From positions 1 through 64,000 of the forward strand of contig JBBIUV010000016.1 of assembly GCA_037440065.1 (NCBI GenBank): a DNA stretch of 64,000 bases. The letters are read 5' to 3'. The position numbers and the translations under genes are program-made. The stretch is from UBA1563 sp037440065. GTDB taxonomy: Bacteria > Bacteroidota > Ignavibacteria > Ignavibacteriales > Ignavibacteriaceae. A model generated the notes under the pieces. That model saw only the letters and a list, made by a program, of their open reading frames with translations. It did no database searches and had not been told where the DNA came from. Below, one piece after another: positions 7,962 through 17,508 of the stretch (position 1 is its first letter; the number at the start of each line of letters is the position of its first letter).

Positions 7962-9029
7962 TTATTTCAGAGCGCCAATTGTTAACCGGATACGCTCTTT
8001 CTGATTTTCAGGAGATTTCTCCAACGCAATTTTGTAATATTTAACTGCATTTTCCTTATCTCCTTTATTTGCTAATGCTTCCGCTAGACTGTCGTATGCG
8101 TTCCATGAGGCTGGAAATTTTTCCACTATCGCTTTGAAGAGTTCAATCGCTTTATCAATATCATTTTGCTCTTGCATTAAGAAATAGGCGTAAGTATTTA
8201 ATTCGGCTTCCGTACCAATGCCGACACCTTTTTTTGCCAATGCATCGGCTTCATCTTTTTTCCGAAGTTTATAAAGGAGCTGTGCTTTCGTTAATAAATT
8301 TGCACCACTTTCTTGTATGCTAATTGAGTGGTCGATCCATTTTGCCGCTTCGTCAAGATTAATATTTTTTGCGATACAGTAGGATGCCGCTTTTTGATAG
8401 TTTAACGGATTAAACCCGCCAGCTCCCACTAAAATTTTTCTATATTTTTCTAACACGATGTTATCAACATCAAAGGATGCGGTGAATTTTACTTTTAAAT
8501 TTTCCCATTTAAGAAATACATCTGCCGAACTTGCCGATAAGTTTTCAAACCCATAAGCCAGCCATTCGGTAAATTCAGATTTTTCAGGTGTTACTTTCAC
8601 CCTTAATACATCTTCCGTTGGATCATAAAAAAAGCTTCCCCAAGCAGTATTAACTTTATTGAAGATAACCGTCCATTCTTTTTCGGCAACGAGCATGTGC
8701 ACTCCATAGGTGTTTGCCGGTAATGAATGTCCATTTATTTTAACGTCATCGGTAAAAGTAATGGTTGTGTTTTCATTAGCTCCAGCGCGCCAGGGAGATT
8801 CCTTTGCAGTGCCGAATCCGAGTTTTGTCATTCCATAAGGAACCAACTTTCCCCAGATTACTCTTCCTTTTACAGCCGGGCGATGGTAATCAATTGTAAT
8901 TTCACTTAGTCCAACTTCTTGCACAACTTTTGCATGAGGACTAACCTGGATTTGCGGAAGATTCTGTGCCGGTAGCGATACGGCAATAGAAAGAATAAGC
9001 CCAATCAATAAAAATTTATCTAACTTCAT
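7962..9029 (-). CDS. Exported DUF2911 protein with C-terminal TPR repeats
   Basis: The 355-residue protein has an N-terminal signal peptide ending near PAQ (residues 1-21). It continues with a DUF2911 domain (about 25-185: SPHAKVVQEVGLSEITIDYHRPAVKGRVIWG, then TITFTDDVKINGHSLPANTYGVHM), a family common in Bacteroidota whose function is unknown. Residues 240-350 form tetratricopeptide repeats (AYDSLAEALANKGDKENAVKYYKIAL). It is probably periplasmic and mediates protein contacts. It appears monocistronic, with a 157-bp gap to the next gene. Confidence 0.85.
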   Translation of the reverse strand: MKLDKFLLIGLILSIAVSLPAQNLPQIQVSPHAKVVQEVGLSEITIDYHRPAVKGRVIWGKLVPYGMTKLGFGTAKESPWRAGANENTTITFTDDVKINGHSLPANTYGVHMLVAEKEWTVIFNKVNTAWGSFFYDPTEDVLRVKVTPEKSEFTEWLAYGFENLSASSADVFLKWENLKVKFTASFDVDNIVLEKYRKILVGAGGFNPLNYQKAASYCIAKNINLDEAAKWIDHSISIQESGANLLTKAQLLYKLRKKDEADALAKKGVGIGTEAELNTYAYFLMQEQNDIDKAIELFKAIVEKFPASWNAYDSLAEALANKGDKENAVKYYKIALEKSPENQKERIRLTIGALK

Positions 9030-9186
9030 TTTCGCTCCTATTTATTCTGTGGAAAAGATATTTTTTTGAATTTAAATTACCGTTCAAATACTAACGGAAT
9101 ATAAGTATTCTGGAGAATAAAAATCTACTGTGATATAAATTTTAAATGTAACCGAAATTGACTGATTCCCACTGACCAAAGTACTA

Positions 9187-10845
9187 TTAATCCCTTTTCA
9201 GTGTAAAAATTCTCGCTATCTTTTCGCTGTTCTGTTTGGAGGAATTCAGCATCCTCATGGTTTCTTTCAAAACTCCAAGAGAACGCTGACTTAATAAATC
9301 TATTTTTATCAAGCCGATATCTTCGATTGAATACATATCGGGTTGAGTGACAATCAACCCAAGCCCCTTGTTTTTTGCAAATTCAACGGCTACATAGTCG
9401 GTTATTTTGGTTTTTGTAATTATTATTCCACTTGGATGAATGCTGATGTGGCGCGGAAATTCGGCTAACTTAGCTGCAACGGTTACGATAGTTTTCCATG
9501 GTTCATGCGTAAAATCAAGAGAACGTGTTTCGGGAAACTTCTCAGCAATGTTCGGTAAATTGTAAGCCGTTGACCAAGGAATAAATTTACTGTACTTGGA
9601 AATTTCCGAGTTTGAAATCCCAAATGCTTTTGCGACTTCACGGAAAGCAGATCGCGCTCTGAATGTTACTGTTGTAGAAATCATTGCAACTCTGTCATAA
9701 CCATATTTCTCAAAAACATATTTGATAACGGAGTCTCGTTCCTTCCATGAAAAATCAATGTCAACATCCGGTGGCGAAGTTCTTCCTCTATTCAAGAATC
9801 TTTCGAAGTATAAATTCTGTTCTATCGGATCAACTTCGGTAAAACCAAGACAAAAGGAGACGAGACTGTTTGCCGCGGAACCACGTCCGATGTGCATAAT
9901 TCCTTTCTTCCTTGCTTCATTAATAATGTCCCACACAATTAAAAAATAATCGCTAAAGCCAAGTTCGTCTATCACTTCAAGTTCATACTGAAGTCGTTTG
10001 ATTGCGTGTTCTGTAATCGGTTGATATCGGTTCGACAAACCTTCAAAAGCAATTTTCCACAGATAGGAGAAGGAGGTTTCATCTCTGGGCAATGGGTAGG
10101 TTGGAAATTTATATTCTCCTAATCTTAAATTTACATTGCATGATTGCGCAATTCGTTCTGCGTTTAAGACTGCTTCAGGCAGTGTTTTCCATGTCCTGGT
10201 AAATTCATTTGGGGTCATCAAATTGAATTCTTCATCCACTGTTGCGTCTTCCGGTAAGTTGGCAATTGAAGAATTTAATTTTATGGCACTAACCACTTTG
10301 TGAAGAAGAAAATCGGCACGCGTTAAAAAATATGCCGGATGAGAAGCGACGATCTGAAGATTGTTCTGCTTTGCAAATTCGTAAAGAGTCCGGGTGTTCT
10401 TTTTTGCTTTCCGTGTAACGATCAACTCAACAAAAAGATTTTCTCTCAACTTATTATTAATTTTTATTTTCTTCAAAAGCTCAAGTGACGAAGTCAAAAT
10501 ATAAAGATCATGCAGTGGTTCATTGAAAAGATCAATTAAAGAAAAATTCTCTTTCAATTTCCGTGAAGTGATAATCCGACAAAGCTGCGAAAAACCTGCT
10601 TCATTTTTTGCGAGTAGAACAACATACCATCCCTTTTCTTTTGGATCGTCAATAAAACCGCCGAACACCGGTTTGATATTTTGGTTTGCACACTCTTTCG
10701 CAAATTGAATTAACCCATACATGGAATTAGTATCGGTTAAAGCTGCATAAGGACTTCCATGCTTCTTTGCGAAAGCTACCAATTCACCGATGCGGATCGT
10801 TCCGTTAAGTAATGAAAAATTTGAATGTGCGTGAAGTGTTACCAT
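9187..10845 (-). CDS. DNA polymerase III alpha-like protein, C-terminally truncated
   Basis: From the likely start MVTLHAHSNFSLLNG (10845; the longer frame to 10899 adds 18 non-homologous residues) the product is 552 residues, about half of a normal DnaE (1000-1150). A PHP domain (about 1-190) and the polymerase palm are present with the catalytic aspartates PDVDIDF (about 357-363) and KIDLLSQRSL (about 512). The frame stops shortly after the third Asp. The fingers' rest, helix-hairpin-helix, OB-fold and tau-binding parts are missing, and no continuation is seen in the next 150 bp. It could be a decayed error-prone dnaE2-type gene or a distinct short family. No imuA/imuB genes lie next to it. 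Confidence 0.75.
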   Translation of the reverse strand: MVTLHAHSNFSLLNGTIRIGELVAFAKKHGSPYAALTDTNSMYGLIQFAKECANQNIKPVFGGFIDDPKEKGWYVVLLAKNEAGFSQLCRIITSRKLKENFSLIDLFNEPLHDLYILTSSLELLKKIKINNKLRENLFVELIVTRKAKKNTRTLYEFAKQNNLQIVASHPAYFLTRADFLLHKVVSAIKLNSSIANLPEDATVDEEFNLMTPNEFTRTWKTLPEAVLNAERIAQSCNVNLRLGEYKFPTYPLPRDETSFSYLWKIAFEGLSNRYQPITEHAIKRLQYELEVIDELGFSDYFLIVWDIINEARKKGIMHIGRGSAANSLVSFCLGFTEVDPIEQNLYFERFLNRGRTSPPDVDIDFSWKERDSVIKYVFEKYGYDRVAMISTTVTFRARSAFREVAKAFGISNSEISKYSKFIPWSTAYNLPNIAEKFPETRSLDFTHEPWKTIVTVAAKLAEFPRHISIHPSGIIITKTKITDYVAVEFAKNKGLGLIVTQPDMYSIEDIGLIKIDLLSQRSLGVLKETMRMLNSSKQNSEKIARIFTLKRD

Positions 10846-11090
10846 GCTTAAATTGATTCGTAAATCAATCTCCTCAATTCCATTTTTTTGTGTACGCAAG
10901 TTACAATTAAGGACTGACTTCTGAGAACAAGATTTTTAAAACCATAAGCAGGATGCGTTCCTCATTTTTTTTGTAAAAATCTCTGTCGAAGTTCCATTTC
11001 TTTCCCTTCCACATTACCTCAAATTCCTTATATTTACAACAAAATTTTTATAAAATAAGTCCCCCTAATGGCGGAAGGAAACCGGATAGT

Positions 11091-12500
11091 ATGGCTCAAG
11101 TGGATGTAATGGATAAAATTGTATCGCTCGCAAAGAGAAGAGGGTTTGTATTTCAATCAAGTGAAATTTACGGTGGATTAAATGGCTGCTGGGATTACGG
11201 TCCGCTTGGCGTTGAACTGCTGAGGAATATTAAAGAAGAATGGTGGAAAGCAATGACTTACCGCGACAACGTTGAAGGACTTGACGCTTCAATCTTGATG
11301 CATCCGCGTGTATGGGAAGCCTCCGGGCATGTTGAAAATTTTACTGATCCTATGATCGACTGCAAGCAGTGTAAATCCAGGTTCCGTTTAGATATTCTTG
11401 GTGAAATGATCCAGGATAAAAAGAAGAAGAAAATTTTGGAAACACTTCAGCTTGACGGAGATTTTGATAAATTATTGGAGGATGCAGAAAAATCTTCGCT
11501 CCTACTTGCGGAGATTAACTGTCCTCAATGCGGAAATAAAGGAACATTTACGGCAGCGCGCAATTTTAATCTGATGTTCAAAACGTTCGTTGGACCGGTA
11601 GAAGATGGTGGTTCGGTTGTTTATTTACGTCCTGAAACAGCTCAAGGTATTTTCGTAAATTTTCTAAATGTACAGAGTTCAGCCAGACAAAAACTTCCAT
11701 TCGGAATCGCTCAAATCGGTAAAGCATTCCGTAACGAGATTAACACAAAGAATTTTCTTTTCAGAACGCGCGAGTTCGAGCAGATGGAAATGCAATTTTT
11801 CGTTAAACCGGTAAATGATGTAGAATGGTACGAATACTGGAAATCAGAACGGATTGCATGGTATAAGTCACTGGGAATGAACGAAAGCAAACTACAATTC
11901 CATGATCACCCAAAAAATAAACTGGCGCACTATGCAAAAGATGCAACAGATATTGAATACCAATTCCCGTTTGGGTGGGGAGAAATAGAGGGAATTCACA
12001 ACCGCACTAACTTTGACTTAAGCAGACACGAAGAATTTTCCGGCAAATCCCTAAAATACTTTGATGAGGAAGCAAAAGAAAAATATGTCCCATTCATTAT
12101 CGAAACATCAGCGGGAGCGAGTCGTTCTTACATGGCTTTTTTAATTGATGCTTACTATGAAGAAGAAGTGAATGGTGAACAACGAGCTGTCCTTCGTTTT
12201 CATCCCAAGCTTGCACCGATAAAAGCAGCAATTCTTCCTTTAGTTAACAAAGACGGCATGCCTGAATATGCGCGTAACATAGAAACCGATCTTCGTAAAA
12301 ACTTTAAAGTATTTTTTGATGATAAGGGAGCAGTCGGTAGACGTTACCGCAGACAAGATGAGGCCGGAACGCCGTTTTCAATAACGGTTGATACCCAAAC
12401 ACTTACCGATGGAACAGTTACCGTACGTGAAAGAGATTCAATGGAGCAAGTTCGGGTCGCTTCAACTCAGTTAAAAAATTATTTGGTTGAAAAAATCTAA
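11091..12500 (+). CDS. glyQS: Glycyl-tRNA synthetase, dimeric type
   Basis: This 469-residue class II synthetase charges tRNA-Gly. Recognition comes from RGFVFQSSEIYGGLNGCWDYGPLG near the N-terminus (motif 1 region), FRNEINTKNFLFRTREFEQMEMQFF (motif 2, about 216-243) and the C-terminal anticodon-binding domain starting near LAPIKAAILPLV. A Cys pair (CKQCK / CPQCG, about 101 and 145) forms a zinc-ribbon-like insertion. The single-chain alpha2 form matches bacteria of this phylum. It is preceded by a purine-rich leader and stands alone. Confidence 0.96.
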   Translation: MAQVDVMDKIVSLAKRRGFVFQSSEIYGGLNGCWDYGPLGVELLRNIKEEWWKAMTYRDNVEGLDASILMHPRVWEASGHVENFTDPMIDCKQCKSRFRLDILGEMIQDKKKKKILETLQLDGDFDKLLEDAEKSSLLLAEINCPQCGNKGTFTAARNFNLMFKTFVGPVEDGGSVVYLRPETAQGIFVNFLNVQSSARQKLPFGIAQIGKAFRNEINTKNFLFRTREFEQMEMQFFVKPVNDVEWYEYWKSERIAWYKSLGMNESKLQFHDHPKNKLAHYAKDATDIEYQFPFGWGEIEGIHNRTNFDLSRHEEFSGKSLKYFDEEAKEKYVPFIIETSAGASRSYMAFLIDAYYEEEVNGEQRAVLRFHPKLAPIKAAILPLVNKDGMPEYARNIETDLRKNFKVFFDDKGAVGRRYRRQDEAGTPFSITVDTQTLTDGTVTVRERDSMEQVRVASTQLKNYLVEKI

Positions 12501-12607
12501 CTCCTTGTATATTAATTTTGTGAGCTCCAGTAACCTAAGTCTATTAAAAACAGAAGGTTAATACCATTGTTGTCATACATCTTTTGAGCATCACCAACGA
12601 AATTCTT

Positions 12608-13744
12608 ATGAAAAAAAAGTTAATTTTACTCTTTCTTCTTTGCTCTTTGAATGCATTTCCTCAAGATGCAAAGTTTGATTCTGTGGCTGCCACGGGAATA
12701 AAGCAAATCTATAACATCCAATTTGAGGATGCCGAAAAAACGTTCCGCTCGCTGATGTCCGATTACCCGGAGCATCCTGCTGGAAGATTTTTTCTAGCCA
12801 TGATCGACTGGTGGAAAATTCTTTTGGACATAGATAATGAATCGCTGGATGACCTTTTTTACCAAAAATTGGAAGATGTTATCTTTCAGTGTGATGGGAT
12901 TTTAAAAAAGGACGTGGCTAATGTTGACGCGCTTTTTTTTAAAGGCGGGGCGATTGGATTCAGAGGAAGATTACGCGCTGTACGGGAAAGTTGGTTAAAA
13001 GCTGCCGATGATGGTCGGGAAGCTTTACCTATTGTAGAACGAGCCGCCAAATTAAATCCGAAGAATCAAGATGTACAACTTGGATTCGGCATCTACAATT
13101 ATTATGCGGCGGTAATTCCTGATCAGTATCCTCTTGTAAAACCGTTGATGATCTTTTTCCCTTCAGGTGACAAAGCCAAAGGAATCGAACAATTAAAAAA
13201 TACAGCCGCGAATGGAAAATATGCTAAATACGAAGCGCAATATTTTTTAATGACTTTGAATTTCCAATATGAAAATAATCCTTTCGAAGCCGAGACATAC
13301 GCGAAGATGCTGACCGCTCAATTCCCGAACAATCCAAATTTTGAAAGATGGATGGGAAGGATTGCAGTGAGAAAAGGAGAGGGGGCTAGATATCACCAAA
13401 TTTTTTCTGAAGTGCTCGAAAAATGTGATCAAAAAAAGAGAGGTTACAATAAAGTTGCTGAAAGGGAAGCTGATTATTATGTAGGATTGTTTTTTAAATC
13501 AATCAACGCTCCCGATTCTTCAATTAATTATTTTGAAAAAAGTTTAAAGATCTCGTTGGAATTGGACAAAGATGAGACTTCTGGATTTCAGATCAATACC
13601 GTTTTGTATTTGGGGATGATGCACGATGCGCTTGATAAGCGTGAAAAAGCTAAAGAATATTATAACCGTGTTCTTGATCTAAAGGAATTTGGTTCTTCAA
13701 GAGACTTAGCGAAGCAATATTTAGACAAACCTTTTAAAAACTAG
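12608..13744 (+). CDS. Exported TPR-like protein
   Basis: The better start is the ATG beginning MKKKLILLFLLCSLNAFPQ, a clean signal peptide. An upstream TTG at 12584 would put eight polar residues before it and is rejected. The mature 360 residues are helical repeats (FEDAEKTFRSLMSDYPEHPAGRFF; INYFEKSLKI; KREKAKEYYNRVLDL) typical of TPR solenoids. Probable periplasmic or outer-membrane-associated scaffold of unknown partner. Its 3' end overlaps the convergent porQ-like gene by 11 bp, so the two genes may interfere transcriptionally. Confidence 0.8.
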   Translation: MKKKLILLFLLCSLNAFPQDAKFDSVAATGIKQIYNIQFEDAEKTFRSLMSDYPEHPAGRFFLAMIDWWKILLDIDNESLDDLFYQKLEDVIFQCDGILKKDVANVDALFFKGGAIGFRGRLRAVRESWLKAADDGREALPIVERAAKLNPKNQDVQLGFGIYNYYAAVIPDQYPLVKPLMIFFPSGDKAKGIEQLKNTAANGKYAKYEAQYFLMTLNFQYENNPFEAETYAKMLTAQFPNNPNFERWMGRIAVRKGEGARYHQIFSEVLEKCDQKKRGYNKVAEREADYYVGLFFKSINAPDSSINYFEKSLKISLELDKDETSGFQINTVLYLGMMHDALDKREKAKEYYNRVLDLKEFGSSRDLAKQYLDKPFKN

Positions 13745-14693
13745 TGTTAATTCCAATTCGGTGCATTGCGCCAATTTCTCCCAACGAAGAAAACGCATAA
13801 TTGAATTGATAATCTTTTACGGTAACACCCAAACCGATTGCAAAACCGGCTAACCCTGCAAAGTTTCCAACTTTGAGTTCAGATCTCTTTTCATTATCCA
13901 ATCCGGCGCGAAGTTTTAAAACTTTACTCAACGTGAACTCACCGCCAACAGTAAAGTTTTTAAATCGGTTGAAAAAGTTAGATTGATTTTCATTCAATTT
14001 GTGAAAATCAACAAAAAATCTTAGTGGCAAATGGAGAAGTTTTTTTGAAGCGCCAATGGAAACATCAAGCGGCAATTCTTCTTTTGTTGAAATATATTTC
14101 GAAAGTTGCGTACCAGCATTTGAAAGAGCAAATCCGAAGGAAAGATTTTCATCGGGGATTAAATATTGCAAGCCGACATCAACACCCAAAGCGGTTGAAC
14201 TGTATTCCGCAATTCCGGAATAAATAAATTTTACTTTAGCGCCGTAAATAAAATTTTCGTCTATAAGTCCGGCGTACGCGGCACTGAACGCAAATTCACC
14301 GGCACCGAATTCTCCGTTTTGGTTTGAGTATTCATCGGTGCGGGGGAAGGATCCATAATTTATATACTGAACTGAAGCTCCAAATTTTCCGATACCTTCA
14401 ATATTTCTTGTAACCGAAAGTGATGCTAAATTTATATCTAACAAATGATTAACGTATGAAAATGAAACCGGAGTTTCTTCTAAATTATAAATCCCCGCCG
14501 GATTATAAAAAATTACATCCGGATCATCGGTTGCGGCTACAAAACTTCCGCCAAGCGCTGCAGCACGTGGCGACAATCCAATGCGTAGAAATTCATAAGT
14601 GTTGGTTTGTCCGTTAGTAATTGCAGTTCCTAAAAATGAAATTACAATTACTTTAACTGAAATGTGAAGAAGAGAAGAGAAAAACCGTTTCAT
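13734..14693 (-). CDS. porQ: Type IX secretion system PorQ-like outer membrane protein
   Basis: About 319 residues from MKRFFSSLLHISVKV, a signal peptide ending at NGQ; the frame can extend 16 residues to 14741, but that part lacks signal character. The mature start TYEFLRIGLSPRAAALGGSFVAATDDPDVIFYNPAG is the hallmark of the PorV/PorQ family of FadL-like beta barrels. Alternating beta strands run to the C-terminal Phe (INTSF). In T9SS, PorQ works with PorU/PorV/PorZ in the attachment complex at the cell surface. The presence of several T9SS-tailed proteins in this window fits. Family assignment is firm; PorQ versus a sister paralogue is less so. Confidence 0.82.
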   Translation of the reverse strand: MKRFFSSLLHISVKVIVISFLGTAITNGQTNTYEFLRIGLSPRAAALGGSFVAATDDPDVIFYNPAGIYNLEETPVSFSYVNHLLDINLASLSVTRNIEGIGKFGASVQYINYGSFPRTDEYSNQNGEFGAGEFAFSAAYAGLIDENFIYGAKVKFIYSGIAEYSSTALGVDVGLQYLIPDENLSFGFALSNAGTQLSKYISTKEELPLDVSIGASKKLLHLPLRFFVDFHKLNENQSNFFNRFKNFTVGGEFTLSKVLKLRAGLDNEKRSELKVGNFAGLAGFAIGLGVTVKDYQFNYAFSSLGEIGAMHRIGINTSF

Positions 14694-14791
14694 ATATCTC
14701 TCAAATTTTTTAACGATATTAACCAAAAGAACAATCAGCAAATCCCAAACAACAAAATAATATTTGGGATTTGCCTCTTGTAATTTCCAAT

Positions 14792-15343
14792 TTAGTTTAT
14801 TGTTTTTTGTCCTGGTTTCCAGTTACATGGAGTTAATTTACCGGTTTGTAAAGCATCCAACACACGAAGAACTTCTGGAACGTCTCTACCAACGCCTAAA
14901 TCGTTCACGCAAACCCAACGGATTGTTCCGGTTGGATCAACAATGAAAGTAGCGCGGTACGCAACTTTTTCAGGATCGGTAAGGATTCCTAACTCTTCTG
15001 CTAAAGATTTTGAAGTATCTGCAAGTAATGGAATTTTTAATCCTTTTAAATCAGGATGACTTAATCTCCAGCCGAGGTGAGAAAATTCAGAGTCAGTTGA
15101 AGCGCCTACCAAAACGGTATTCTTTTTAGCGAACTCATCTACATGAGCATCGAATTCAACAATTTCAGTCGGGCAAACAAAAGTAAAATCTTTCGGATAC
15201 CAGAACAACACCAACCATTTATTACTTTTTTTATGATCTTCGGAAGTAATTTCTACAAATTCTTTTCCGGCTTCGATTGAAACAACTGCTTTTTTTGTAA
15301 AAGTTGGAAAAGCTGAACCAACTGATAATACTCTATTTGACAT
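14792..15343 (-). CDS. Peroxiredoxin, AhpC/Prx type
   Basis: This 183-residue thiol peroxidase reduces H2O2 and organic peroxides. The peroxidatic Cys is in FWYPKDFTFVCPTEIVEF (about residue 55) and a second Cys lies near the C-terminus in TPCNWKPGQ (about 174), as in AhpC enzymes that work as 2-Cys peroxiredoxins. The Arg partner (ATFIVDPTGTIRW) is in place. No ahpD or ahpF lies beside it, so the reductant is unknown. Normal length, own start with upstream A-rich region, single gene. Confidence 0.93.
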   Translation of the reverse strand: MSNRVLSVGSAFPTFTKKAVVSIEAGKEFVEITSEDHKKSNKWLVLFWYPKDFTFVCPTEIVEFDAHVDEFAKKNTVLVGASTDSEFSHLGWRLSHPDLKGLKIPLLADTSKSLAEELGILTDPEKVAYRATFIVDPTGTIRWVCVNDLGVGRDVPEVLRVLDALQTGKLTPCNWKPGQKTIN

Positions 15344-15455
15344 TTTGTCCTCTATTTGTTTTTAATTTATTTCGATGCAAATTTACAGCAAATGACTTTG
15401 TTAATCAAATGAATTCAGTGGTATATTTCATCCCTAAAAATGGAAAGGTAAAGCG

Positions 15456-15851
15456 ATGATCGTTTCTAAATCAAGGATAAATTTTTTTGATGCTGATGCT
15501 GCCGGAGTGATGTTTTACGGGAAGGCTTTTGAACTTTGTCATTCGGCATTTGAGTCGTTTATAGCTTTGCAAAACCGGTACAACGAATATTTTTCCTCCG
15601 GTGAATTCGCATTCCCGATTATTCATGTTGAAGCCTCATATTTGGCACCGTTAATTCCGGGGGAGGAAGTAGAAATCGAAATTTCCCTACTTGAAAAGAA
15701 GAAGAGTTCTTTTTCATTATTATACCAGATAAAAAAACATCATGGGGAAATTGCTGTTGAGATTAAAACGGTAACGGTTTCGGTAGAAAAAAAGAAATGG
15801 CAGAAAATTCCTCTTCCGCCATTTGTTGGAGTTTTATTAAACGATCTGTGA
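15456..15851 (+). CDS. Acyl-CoA thioesterase, hotdog fold (4HBT family)
   Basis: This is a 131-residue single-domain protein. The start INFFDADAAGVMFYGKAFELCHSAFE carries the 4HBT/YbgC-type active-site pattern (F-x-D-x-D-x-A-G, with the Asp, then Tyr and Phe). It hydrolyses thioester bonds of acyl-CoA; in some lineages such proteins act on DHNA-CoA in menaquinone synthesis, which cannot be decided here. The gene ends 2 bp before the convergent yajQ. Confidence 0.86.
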   Translation: MIVSKSRINFFDADAAGVMFYGKAFELCHSAFESFIALQNRYNEYFSSGEFAFPIIHVEASYLAPLIPGEEVEIEISLLEKKKSSFSLLYQIKKHHGEIAVEIKTVTVSVEKKKWQKIPLPPFVGVLLNDL

Positions 15852-15853
15852 AC

Positions 15854-16351
15854 TTATTTGTAATTCACAAATTGAGTTGGGAAATCGAGATCAGCCTCTC
15901 TTATAAGATTTTGAACTGCCTGCAGATCATCAATTTTAGGAGCTTGTACTCGGACTTGTTCATCTTGGATTTGCGTAGTTACTTTTAGTTTTGCATCCTT
16001 TATCAAGTTCGTAACTTTCTTGGCATTCTCTTTCGAGATTCCACTCTGCAAATTAATCTTCTGACGTAATCTTCCATTCGAAGCTGCCTCCGGTTCTTCA
16101 ATCTTCAAAGCTTTTATTGAAATACCACGTTTAATAAATTTTGTTTGAAGAATATCAATGCTCTGTTTACGTGAATAATCATCCTTCGTATTCATCAAGA
16201 TAAATTTATCTTTTTTGTTCAGTTCAATGGTAGTTTGAGAATCTTTAAGGTCATATCTCTGCTGAATTTCTTTAATCGCCTGGTTTACAGCGTTATCAAC
16301 TTCTTGAAAATCTATAGAACAGACGATATCAAATGCATGATTTTGTGCCAT
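15854..16351 (-). CDS. yajQ: YajQ-family nucleotide-binding protein
   Basis: The 165-residue protein shows the family pattern from start to end: FDIVCSIDFQEVDNAVNQAIKEIQQRYDLKDSQTTIE, the central QTKFIKRGISIKAL, the GISKENAKKVTNLIKDAKLKV segment and the closing VQNLIREADLDFPTQFVNYK. Members bind cyclic di-GMP or nucleotides and can act as signalling effectors. It lies 17 bp downstream of the lipoprotein gene on the same strand and may be transcribed with it. Confidence 0.95.
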   Translation of the reverse strand: MAQNHAFDIVCSIDFQEVDNAVNQAIKEIQQRYDLKDSQTTIELNKKDKFILMNTKDDYSRKQSIDILQTKFIKRGISIKALKIEEPEAASNGRLRQKINLQSGISKENAKKVTNLIKDAKLKVTTQIQDEQVRVQAPKIDDLQAVQNLIREADLDFPTQFVNYK

Positions 16352-16368
16352 AGTTTAGTTACTCCAAA

Positions 16369-17079
16369 TTATTTTGAAAGTGAAATAGCGGCGTCTTCAA
16401 TTAAAATTTTGTAAGAATATCCTGCGCCGAAATCTTTATCCAAAGCAACTTTACCTTTTACAGTTATTATATCACCAACTTTAGTAACATCTTTTGAAGT
16501 AACCAAAAGATCAAATTCTCCTTTGGAGTTTGTTCCGTCTTGAATGTGAATCCAATTTCTGTCCAGGATACCCTCATTGTACTTGGTTACTTTTCCGTTA
16601 ACCGTTACGGATTTGCCGTTAAGAGTTTCTTTTTGATCTAAGATTTGTGCGACAGTTTTTCCACCAGCGGCAGGTTGAATTGATATTTCTTCTTTTTGGA
16701 TAGTGATACCTTTTACGTGAGGATTATCTCCCATTGGATTTTGATTTGCCGGAGCAATGGTCTTGCTTATATCTTGGACAAATAGAATAGAAGGGAAGTC
16801 TTTCTTCAAGGTTTCGCTGTGGAAATTTTTCATTTCCATACTTTTTGAATAGTAAACGATGTCATCAACTTCAACAGCTATCTGAGGAACAGCCATCCAA
16901 TATTCTTTATCATTTTCTTCAACGCGTAAATATGTATAGTTCGAAGCGTTCATATGTTCTAACACTTTTACTGCATGATAACCGGCTGGTAAAGGTTGAA
17001 CATTCTTTTCTTCTTTTTTGCACCCGAAAACGAACAAGAGCGAAATACTGAATACAAGTAATAAATTTCTCAAAAACAT
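16369..17079 (-). CDS. Lipoprotein with OB-fold (nucleotide-binding-like) domain
   Basis: The 236-residue protein begins with a signal peptide and lipobox LLFVFGC, with Cys at residue 20, so it is lipid-anchored. The mature part starts with a beta-rich segment (KVLEHMNASNYTYLRVEENDKEYWMAVPQ) found in DNA-binding-like OB proteins. The second half (LNGKSVTVNGKVTKYN...WIHIQDGT...LLVTSKDVTKVGDIITVKGKV) reads as an OB-fold of the NrfJ/YgiW type. The role is unknown; such proteins are often found with cytochrome or metal proteins, which are not present here. Upstream of yajQ in a possible two-gene unit. Confidence 0.8.
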   Translation of the reverse strand: MFLRNLLLVFSISLLFVFGCKKEEKNVQPLPAGYHAVKVLEHMNASNYTYLRVEENDKEYWMAVPQIAVEVDDIVYYSKSMEMKNFHSETLKKDFPSILFVQDISKTIAPANQNPMGDNPHVKGITIQKEEISIQPAAGGKTVAQILDQKETLNGKSVTVNGKVTKYNEGILDRNWIHIQDGTNSKGEFDLLVTSKDVTKVGDIITVKGKVALDKDFGAGYSYKILIEDAAISLSK

Positions 17080-17287
17080 TTTGTTTCCTTTTATATTAAA
17101 AAATACTATACAAATATAAGAAAGAGTTGCTGATTGATGAAGGCAAAAGTAAGGAGAGATATTTTAAACGCAGAGTCAGCATTTCAACTCTAAAATTCGA
17201 GTATCTAACTTGCAATTAACTTCTAATTTTGCACATTTAAAATTGTAATTCAACCTGCAATAACTTATTTTTGATTTGTAAATATTT

Positions 17288-17362
17288 CGGGGCGTAGCGC
17301 AGCCCGGTTAGCGCGCTTCGTTCGGGACGAAGAGGTCGGGAGTTCGAATCTCCCCGCCCCGA
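17288..17362 (+). tRNA. tRNA-Pro (CGG)
   Basis: Acceptor stem CGGGGCG pairs with CGCCCCG; the D arm holds AGCGCAGCCCGGTTAGCGC. The anticodon stem CTTCG/CGAAG encloses loop TTCGGGA (anticodon CGG), and the T arm contains GTTCGAATC. CCA is not fully encoded (ACA follows). It is flanked by AT-rich DNA with no other gene in the unit. Confidence 0.96.
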
Positions 17363-17508
17363 CATATTTGTACCATCTTTTCTAAACGGACGTTTGGGCC
17401 AATTGGAACCTCAAATGATACATAATTCGGTTTACCTCCTAGCAAAAATTAACCGCCATACTAAACCATCATTGATTTGCTGTAACTTTTGAAAAATATA
17501 TTTCGTTT

